Below, one piece after another: positions 1-9,700 of a stretch of DNA of 64,000 bases. Under the pieces are notes generated by a model. It was not told the origin of the DNA. It saw only the letters and a list, made by a program, of their open reading frames with translations, and did not search any database. This stretch comes from a bacterium (lineage in GTDB: Bacteria; Bacillota; Bacilli; Lactobacillales; Streptococcaceae), in assembly GCA_905221205.1 (NCBI GenBank), contig CAJNCG010000002.1, forward strand, positions 514,926-578,925, in the 5' to 3' direction. The stretch's first letter is position 1. Each line of letters opens with the position of its first letter. Made by a program: the position numbers and the translations under genes.

Positions 1-229
1 AGAGTCTAAAGGTGGTAAAATCACTTACCGTGCTGACCGTGCAGGTAACGTTCAAGCGATCATCGGTAAAGTATCATTTGAAGCTGAAAAATTGGTTGAA
101 AACTTTAAAGCTTTCAACGAAACAATCCAAAAAGCAAAACCAGCTACAGCTAAAGGAACTTACGTAACAAACTTGACTATCACAACTACTCAAGGTGTTG
201 GTATCAAAGTTGACGTGAACTCACTTTAA
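1..229 (+). CDS. rplA: 50S ribosomal protein L1, C-terminal part
   Basis: Only the last 75 codons lie in the window; reading starts in frame at base 2 and stops at TAA 227-229. The translated tail ([14 protein letters not shown]..., ending GIKVDVNSL) is the conserved C-terminus of bacterial ribosomal protein L1, which binds 23S rRNA at the L1 stalk and represses its own operon. Codon choice is that of a highly expressed gene. A clear terminator follows, so the downstream fibril gene has its own transcription unit. L1 is normally encoded with rplK, which would lie upstream of the window. Confidence 0.93.
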
Positions 230-247
230 TCAGTAGTTTATACAGAG

Positions 248-277
248 AAAACGAGTACGAAAGTGCTCGTTTTTTTG
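248..277 (+). terminator. rplA intrinsic terminator
   Basis: An 8-bp stem (acgagtac at 251-258 with gtgctcgt at 263-270, one G-U pair) with a GAAA loop is followed by a run of T to 276. Confidence 0.85.
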
Positions 278-639
278 TCTCTTGGTTTTATGCTATTTTC
301 AACCTTTTTGGAAAATTTAATAAGATGGAAAAATGCTTTGTAATCACTTTTATTATAGTTGCAATCCTTTTAAAGTTAAACAACAAAAGAAAAATATATA
401 AAAATGAGAGAAAGAAATCGTTTTAAAAGGGTTTATTTAAATAAATATTCATAATTTTTGATATACCCAAATAAACATATAATTGTAAAAATTTGTGGTG
501 AATATTCAGAAAACAGAAACAAAAACAAACATTTTAAAAGTTCATTTCTTACCTTTATATTGCTAATTCAAGTAAAAAGTTTTACTTCTTTTTTTACTCA
601 AAAAAATTATTATTTTCTTTAAATTTTACTTCAAATTTC
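277..639. other. AT-rich intergenic spacer
   Basis: About 360 bases between the rplA terminator and the first fibril promoter. It is strongly AT-rich with no open frame carrying a credible ribosome binding site, and no repeat or stable RNA structure I can support. Confidence 0.6.
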
Positions 640-668
640 TTGTGTAATGCGTTTAGATGTGTTATTAT
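640..668 (+). promoter_or_regulatory. Promoter of first fibril gene
   Basis: TTGTGT (640-645), a 17-base spacer and TATTAT (663-668) preceded by TGT, an extended -10. The same arrangement recurs at 10720, 20175 and 21070 before the related genes. Expected transcription start is about 675. Confidence 0.7.
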
Positions 669-675
669 GAATATA

Positions 676-761
676 CATGTTAATTGTGAATTATATAAAT
701 TTTCCTCTCAACTATGTAAAAAAATGTTGAGGGATTTTTTTGGGGATTTTTAACTAACATG
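676..761 (+). promoter_or_regulatory. Structured leader with terminator-like hairpin
   Basis: A hairpin (705-712 with 726-733, 8 pairs including one G-U) is followed by A and seven T (735-741), like an intrinsic terminator, but it lies between promoter and Shine-Dalgarno sequence. A 7-base arm CATGTTA (676-682) pairs with TAACATG (755-761) and would enclose it. Placement suggests attenuation; no effector is known. Confidence 0.5.
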
Positions 762-790
762 ATGAAAATAAAAGGAGGTTGTTGGTCTCA

Positions 791-3700
791 ATGAAAGGCA
801 AGCAACAACAAGATTTTAGAGTAGAAAAGTACATCCGTTACGGTATCCGTAAGTATAGCTTTGGAGCAGCATCCGTAGCGATTGCGGCTGGTTTGATGTT
901 CCTTGGAAATGGAGCGGTATCAGCCAATGAAAACAAGCAGGTAGAAGATCCTACTATAACAGTGAAACAGGCAACTGACTTAACGGATAAGGTTGAGGAG
1001 AAGAAGGATCAAGCTCCAGTTCAAAAAGAAACAGAAGATAAGAAAGTAGCAGCAGAAAAAACAGTAGAAGTTCCTAAAGCTAACACTGAAAAAGCTGCTG
1101 AAAAGGTTGCTGCTAATAAAACGGTTCTCTACCAAGCAATTTCAAGTTTAGAGATTCGTATTGCTGTAGCTAAAAATGCAGATGCAAGTGCTCTTTCTGC
1201 TGCAAAGGAAGCCTTGGCAACAGCCAAATCAGTGTTTGCCAATCCAACAGCAGAACAAGCAGAAGTTGATAGCCAAACAGAAGCTCTCAAGGCTTTGGTG
1301 ACAGTTCTTGTTGAATCAGACGCTGCTGGAACCGCCAAGAAGGAAGAAGCGGCTAACCCGAAACAAGAAACTCCTGCAGTAGATACAAAGGTTTTGAGCC
1401 AAGTTTCATCTGAAGCAGAAGTTACTAGTCAATTAGCTTATTCAGAAATGAACAAGAAGGATCTTGCTGCTGAAGGCAAAGCTGCAATCGAGGCTGCAGT
1501 TGCTAAGAACCAAGCTGTCCTTGCAGAAACGAACAAACTCTTGGCAGATAAGAGCTTGACAAAAGAACAAGTAGATGCTCAATTGAGCCGTTTGAATGAG
1601 TCTATCCAAGCAGTTTATGATGAATTGAAACGTAATGGGATTGGCCGTGATGGTCGATTCGCAGTTGCTCTTTCAGCTGGTGAAGGATATACAGATAAAT
1701 CACAAGCTAAAAGTGCAGAAAATGGTCAATTCACAGAAACAAGTACTGGTAAATCTTATACAGTATTAGATGGAAACCAAGCATATCGTGTTTATGTTCA
1801 TGGATACCAATCAGAAAATAGTGAGACAGAAGCAATGCCTAACCCTCCAGCAGCACAAGGTGGGCGTACTGATCTTCCATTATCAAGTGAAGAAGCTAAA
1901 AAATTAGCAAAAGAAGCACCAATGTGGAAAGGAATGCCACGTCCAACAGGTTCAAAAATTGGAAATGGAACATATACTTCTGGTGGTGGTTATGAATTTA
2001 TCGCAACAGAAATCTACGGTTACAACTATGACCAAGGGAATCATTATGTTTACATTAAAGATGTGAAGAAACGTTTCAGTTTATCTCCAGAAGCAACTGC
2101 AGCTGGATACAGTATTAAAAACATTGAACTATCGAACTTAATCCCTGGTTTAGCCTATAATAAAAACTCAGATTCTGTCGAAGGATATGTATCCGCTAGT
2201 ATCCAAAATGGGGTTTATGACTTCCGTTATGAAGTAACTGTTACAAAACCTGATGGATCAACAACAGTGGTACCTTTTAAAGATTTAAAAGCCGGATGGA
2301 TGGGTTGGCAAGATACAACTGCACCAAGAGTTGTAGGAGACTCTACTGTAGTAACAGTTGGTGATACAATTAGCCATGACCTTAAATATCTAGATAATGA
2401 TGGATTTGCGAATGATACTCGTGCAAATTACAAAATGAATGGTCAACCAATTGTACCTGGTAAAAAAGCAAGTGGTAAAGCTACATTTACAGGTCTTGAT
2501 GGAACAGAGTTAACATCAATGACTAGCTTTGTCATTAACCAACCTCACCTTGTTGTAAATGGCGAGTATATGGCAAGTAAAAAATCAATCGCGAATACAA
2601 TTCCAGGATTAACATTTGATCCAACGAAAAATTTACTTGAAGGAAAAGCTTCAGACGCCGGTATTTATACATTAGCAGTACTAGCAAAAGACTTTAATAA
2701 TGCGACAAACTCTAAGAATCCTCAATGGACAGCTAATGGTCAAGAAACTCACGAGAGTGTAACGATTGCAGTAGCTCCGAAGATTACAGTGAAAAATGTT
2801 GAAGCATACGCCAAAGAATTAGACGTAACGATTTCTAAGGGTGCTAATACTGGGGAAGTCAGAATGCCTGATGGAACTGTAACCAAGTTTGCTGTAAAAG
2901 ATGGTAAGTGGGTTGTTACTGAAGGCACAACTAACTCAGCTGTAGCAGTAGGTACAGAACTTGGAACTGCTTCAGAAACTGCTGATTCAACCTTCAAATT
3001 AGCGGTAACATCTGACGCTACCAAATATGTAGGTGTTGACAACATCGCAACAAAAGCAAGTACTGATAAAGTAAAAGCTAGCTTACAACGTGAAGTCGTT
3101 ACAGTGCGTGATAAAGATGGTAACTCATATGTTGCGACATTAAATGCAGCGACTGGTAAATATGCGCTTCCAGATGATAAAGCATACGAGTTAGTAAATA
3201 ATGGTGATGGAACATCTACATTAACAGAAAGACGTGTTTATACAGAAGCACAAGCAGATGGACAAATTAACTATATCGTTTATGAATTCAAACGTGTTTG
3301 GACAGCGGAATCTAATGCAGCGACATTAGTAGATCGTGTTGCAGAAGTACGTAAAAACGGTGAAGTAAAACAACTTGTAAGTGTTGATCGTACAATTACA
3401 GAACTTCCATTTAAACAAGTAGCGGGAACTGATGGGGTTACGGTTCAAGTAACTTACGATTCAGTATCAAAACAATGGACTGCGTCTGACGGTTCAAAAG
3501 TAACAGCTACAAAAACAAATGCTGGATGGACATTAGAAACAAGTTCAGGATTTAGAGGATATGTAGCGTTCCGTGAAGCAACTGGGACAGACTTAGCTTC
3601 TATTCAAAATGCGAAGCCAGTAGGAACTTCAACAAGTTACTCTGAATCAAAAGATGCAACTGTTGACTTGATTGATTCAGCTAAAGCTGCAGTTGGATTC

Positions 3701-6700
3701 GCAGATAAGATTGATGATAAATCTGACAATCCAGTCTCTGATACAATTAAGACAAAATTAACTGTAACAGCTCCAGACGGAACTCAAAAAGTATTTGACG
3801 CAGCTCAAGCACAAGAAGATACCTACATTGCAGCTCAACGTACAGCAGCAGCAAAAACTCAAGCGGCGGCAGCAGCGGTTAAAACTGAGCAAGATTCTAT
3901 TAACGACCTAGCTCGTCAACAAGAAATTGTAGACCGTGAAACAAGATATGTTGCCAATGCAGAAGAAGCATTAACGAAATTAAAATTACGTACCGTATCA
4001 CCAACTGCCCAAGAATTAGCAGAACAATTATTGGCTGATGCTAGAGCAAGATTAGCAAAAGAAACAACTGAATTAGAAAGACAAAAGGCTGAACTTCCAG
4101 GAATTACTGCGAAAGTAGCAACAACTCGTCAAGAAGCTCTTGATGCAGAAGCAGCGGTAGAAACTGCGCGTACAGCTCTAAAAACAGCAGCAGAAGCAAA
4201 CTTAGCAAATGCGAAACAATATGTACTTTCACAAGTAGGACGTTACAAAGTAACTGTAAGAAACGTTGACTCAAACGGTGTTGTAACTACTCCAACAGTA
4301 GGAGGAACAGACACAGGTGCAGTAACAGAAGATGCAGTAGCAGAAACAACTTACTACATCGTCGTAACAGAACCTAAGAAAACTTCAGGTGTTAAAGGTG
4401 CAGAACAGTCTACGTCAATGGAAGAAGCCCTTAAAGCCAACCAACCAGCAGGAGCAACAGTTTCTGATTACAAACTTGTAGATCCAGAAACAGGAAATAA
4501 AGTTACTACTGTAAACACAAATGACGGTACTTATACAGTAAATCCAACAACTGGTGAAGTAACATTTACACCACATGCAGATTTCGTAGGAAATGCAACT
4601 CCAATCACTGTTGAAGGTAATGTAACATTCAACGATGAAGCAGGTAACCCTGTCAAAGTACCAGTATCAAATACATACACACCAACAGTTTATGGTTTAG
4701 ATAATGTAGACGATACACAAACAGGAAAACAAGGGCAACCTCAAACATCTATTACAGGAGCTGAGCGTTTTAGTAAGTTAAATACTACAGAAAACACTCC
4801 TGATGGAACAAATGTTGATATGACTACAGCTAAGTACTCATTAACGGGTGCCAATGAAGAAGGTAAAGTAGTCGTTCCAAACGAAGGTACATACTCAATC
4901 GATCCAACAACAGGTGTCGTGACATTCCAACCACTTCCAACCTTCACTGGAAAAGCTCAAGGTGTGACAGTTAACGTTACAGCAAAAGCAACGGATGCTT
5001 CAGGAAAAGAACTTGACGTAACATCATCAGCGACTTTCAAACCAGAAGTAACACCTGTTAAACCAACGGGAGAAGATGTAACTTCAAGTGGAAAACAAGG
5101 ACAAATACAAGAAGGCACACCTAAGTTCACTCAAGGTGATGAAACAGCGCCAATCACAATCAACGAAGATCAACCAGCAAAATTCTTCGATCCAGTAACA
5201 AAACAACCAATCGAAGCAACAGAAATTCCTGCTAAAGACGAAAAAGGAAACACAGTTGGTAAATACACAATTAATCCATTAACAGGTGTTGTAACCTTCA
5301 CACCAAACAAAGACTTCACAGGAACACCAGTACCAGCAACAGTAGAAGTAAAAGATAAGAATGGCACACCAACAACGGCTAACTACACACCAACGGTAAC
5401 TCCAGTTGTACCAAGAGGAGAAGATGTAACTTCAAGTGGGAAACAAGGTCAAACTCAAACAGGAACACCTAAATTCACACAAGGTGATGAAGTAGCGCCA
5501 ATCACAATCAATGAAGAGCAACCAGCTAAGTTCTTCGATCCAGTAACAAAACAACCGATTGAAGCAACAGAAATTCCTGCAAAAGATGAAAAAGGAAACA
5601 CAGTTGGTAAATATACAATTGATCCATTAACAGGTGTGGTAACATTCCAACCAAACAAAGACTTTACAGGAACACCAGTACCAGCGACAGTAGAAGTAAA
5701 AGATAAGAATGGCACACCAACAACGGCTAACTACACACCAACGGTAACACCAGTCGTTCCAACAAAAACACCAAAAGAAACAACTGGAAAACAAGCTCAA
5801 CCACAGACACAAGACACTGAGTCAATGTTCACAAAAGGTGATGAAGTAGCACCAATCGACAAGTCTACAGTTAAATTGATCGATCCAGAAACTAATGCAG
5901 AAGTAACAAGCATTCCAGCGAAGAAAGATGGAAAAGAAGTTGGAACTTACACATTAGATCCAGCAACTGGAGTAATCACATTCCAACCAAACAAAGACTT
6001 CGTAGGAACACCAGACCCAGTTAAAGTTGTAGCTGCAGATACTAACGGAACGAAAGTAGAAACTACTTACACACCAACAGTAACTCCAGTTAAACCAACA
6101 AGTGAAGATGTAACTTCAAGTGGAAAACAAGGGCAACCACAAGAAGGTACACCTAAGTTTACACAAGGTGATGAAACAGCGCCAATCACAATCAATGAAG
6201 AGCAACCAGCTAAATTCTTCGATCCAGTAACAAAACAACCGATTGAAGCAACAGAAATTCCTGCAAAAGACGAAACAGGAAAAACAGTTGGTAAATATAC
6301 AATTGATCCATTAACAGGTGTTGTAACCTTCACACCAAACAAAGACTTCACAGGGACACCAGATCCAGCAACAGTAGAAGTTAAAGATAAGAATGGCACA
6401 CCAACGACAGCTAACTACACACCAACAGTTGAACCTGTTAAACCAACCGGAGAAGATGTAACTTCAAGCGGTAAACAAGGACAACCACAAGAAGGGACAC
6501 CTAAGTTCACTCAAGGTGACGAAGTAGCGCCAATCACAATTAACGAAGAGCAACCAGCTAAATTCGTAGTAAATGGACAACCAGTAGAAGATAAAGAAAT
6601 TCCAGCAACAAAAGATGGAAAAGAAATCGGTAAATACAAAATTGATCCATTAACAGGTGTCGTAACATTCACACCAAACAAAGACTTCACAGGCACACCA

Positions 6701-9700
6701 GATCCAGCAACAGTAGAAGTTAAAGATAAGAATGGCACACCAACGACAGCTAACTACACACCAACAGTGACACCAGTCGTTCCAACAAAAACACCAAAAG
6801 AAACTTCTGGAAAACAAGCTCAGCCACAAACTCAAGATACTGAGTCAATGTTCACAAAAGGTGATGAAGTAGCACCAATCGACAAGTCTACAGTTAAACT
6901 GATCGATCCAGAAACTAATGCAGAAGTAACAAGTATTCCAGCGAAGAAAGATGGAAAAGAAGTTGGTACTTACACATTAGATCCAGCCACTGGAGTAATC
7001 ACATTCCAACCAAATAAAGACTTCGTAGGAACACCAGACCCAGTTAAAGTTGTAGCTGCAGATACTAACGGAACGAAAGTAGAAACTACTTATACACCAA
7101 CAGTAACGCCAGTTAAACCAACTAGTGAAGATGTAACTTCAAGTGGAAAACAAGGACAATCACAAGAAGGAACACCTAAATTCACTCAAGGTGACGAAAC
7201 AGCTCCAATCACAATTACACCAGAGCAACCAGCTAAATTCGTTGTAAATGGACAACCTGTTGAAGACAAAGAAATTCCAGCAATAAAAGATGGAAAAGAA
7301 ATCGGTAAATACACAATCGATCCAACAACTGGTAAAGTAACATTTACACCAAACAAAGACTTCACAGGCACACCAGATCCAGCAACAGTAGAAGTTAAGG
7401 ATAAGAATGGCACACCTACAACAGCAACTTACACCCCAACAGTAACTCCAGTGGTTCCAACGGCAACACCGAAAGAAACATCTGGGAAACAAGCTCAGCC
7501 ACAAACACAAGACACTGAGACAATGTTTACAAAAGGTGATGAAGTAGCGCCAATCGATAAATCTACAGTTAAATTGGTTGATCCAAGTGGTAACGAAGTA
7601 ACGACTCTTCCAGCAATAAAAGATGGAAAAGAAGTTGGTACTTACACAATCGATCCAGAAACTGGCGTCATTACATTCCAACCAAATAAAGACTTTATAG
7701 GAACACCAGACTCAGTTAAAGTTGTAGCGAAAGATACTAACGGAACAAAAGTAGAAACTACTTACACACCAACAGTAACTCCTGTAACTCCAACATCTGA
7801 ACCAAAAGAAACAACTGGAATCCAAGGTGCAACACAAGAAGGAACTCCAACCTTCACTCAAGGTGATGAAACAGCTCCAATCACAATTACGCCAGAGCAA
7901 CCAGCTCAATTCGTAGTGAACGGACAACCTGTTACAGAAACAACAATTCCAGCAACAAAAGATGGAAAACAAGTTGGAACATACACAATCGATCCAACAA
8001 CAGGTAAAGTAACATTCACACCAAACAAAGACTTCGTAGGAACACCAGAACCAGCGACAGTACAAGTTAAAGATAAGAATGGTACACCAACGTCAGCTAA
8101 ATACACACCAACAGTTACACCAGTAACACCAGAAGGAATGCCTGCAGAAACAACAGGAATCCAAGGTGCAAAACAAGAGGGAACACCAGAATTCAAACCA
8201 GGCAACCCTAATGTACCAATCGATGAAGAAGTAGCGCCAATACTAGAAGGTGCTGATCCAGAAGGTAAAGTTGTAGTACCAGGAGAAGGAACATACACAA
8301 TCGATAAAGATGGTAAAGTAATGTTCACTCCAGAACCACAATTTACAGGTGTAGCAAAAGGAGTAACGGTAAAACGTGTAGATAAGAACGGAACACCAGT
8401 TACAGCTAAATACACACCGACAGTTACACCGGTAACACCAGAAGGCACACCTGCAGAATCAACAGGAATCCAAGGTGCAAAACAAGAGGGAACACCAGAG
8501 TTCAAACCAGGAAACCCTAACGTACCGATCGATGAAGAAGTAGCGCCAACATTAGAAGGTGCAGACAAAGATGGTAAAGTAGTGGTACCAGGAGAAGGAA
8601 CATACACAATCGACAAAGATGGAAAAGTAACGTTCACTCCAGAACCACAATTCACAGGTACAGCTAAAGGAGTAACAGTTAAACGTGTAGATAAGAATGG
8701 TACACCAGTAACGGCTAACTATACACCAACAGTAACGCCAGTAACACCAGAAGGCACACCTACAGAATCAATAGGTCTTCAAGGTATTAAACAAGAAGGA
8801 ACACCAGAATTCAAACCAGGAAACCCTAATGTACCGATCGATGAAGAAGTAGCGCCAACATTAGAAGGTGCAGACAAAGATGGTAAAGTAGTAGTACCAG
8901 GAGAAGGAACATACACAATCGACAAAGATGGTAAAGTAACGTTCACTCCAGAACCACAATTCGTAGGAACAGCAAAAGGTGTAACGGTGAAACGTGTAGA
9001 TAAGAATGGCACACCAGTAACAGCTAAATACACGCCGACAGTTAAGCCAGTTGAACCTACAGGTAAACCAAAACAAACTATCAATACTAAAGGTACAACA
9101 CAAACAGGAAAACCAGAATTCATTCCTGCAAATCCTAATACTCCAATCGACGAGACAGTTCCAGCAACATTCGAAGATGGCTCAACTGAAAAAGTAGTTC
9201 CAGGCGAAGGTAAATACACAGTAGCACCAGACGGAACAGTAACCTTCGTTCCAGAGAAAGACTTCGTAGGAAAAGCCAAAGGTGTAGCGGTAAGACGTGT
9301 TGATACAAATGGTAACCCAATTACATCTATGTATCTACCAGTTGTAACTCCAGAGTTACCAGAAGCTAACCCAGCGTACTCAGTAGATGTTCAAGGTGTA
9401 ACACAAACAGGAAAACCAGAATTCATCCCAGGAAGCCCTAACACTCCAATCGATGAAACAGTTCCAGCGACATTCGAAGATGGATCAACTACGAAAGTAG
9501 TCCCAGGTGAAGGAACATACACAGTAGCACCTGATGGTACAGTAACCTTCGTTCCAGAAAAAGACTTCGTAGGAACAGCACAAGGAGTACTTGTAGTACG
9601 TGTAGACACAGAAGGTAACCTAGCTTATGGAGTTTACATTCCAACAGTATTACCATTAACTCCATCATCTGAACCAGAAGTTTCTAAAGGACCTAAAGGA

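Noticed and set aside
7160..7681. Cys/Trp-rich minus-strand frames that look like small cysteine-rich proteins (also at 10130-10435 and 19138-19719)
   Set aside because: They are the reverse complement of Pro/Thr/Glu codons of the fibril repeats and tails, with no start signals.
7906..8655. Long open frames on the minus strand inside the fibril genes (up to 249 codons here, many others in 791-29880)
   Set aside because: They mirror the repeats of the real proteins, have no ribosome binding sites, and arise from the A-rich, stop-poor codon use of the coding strand.
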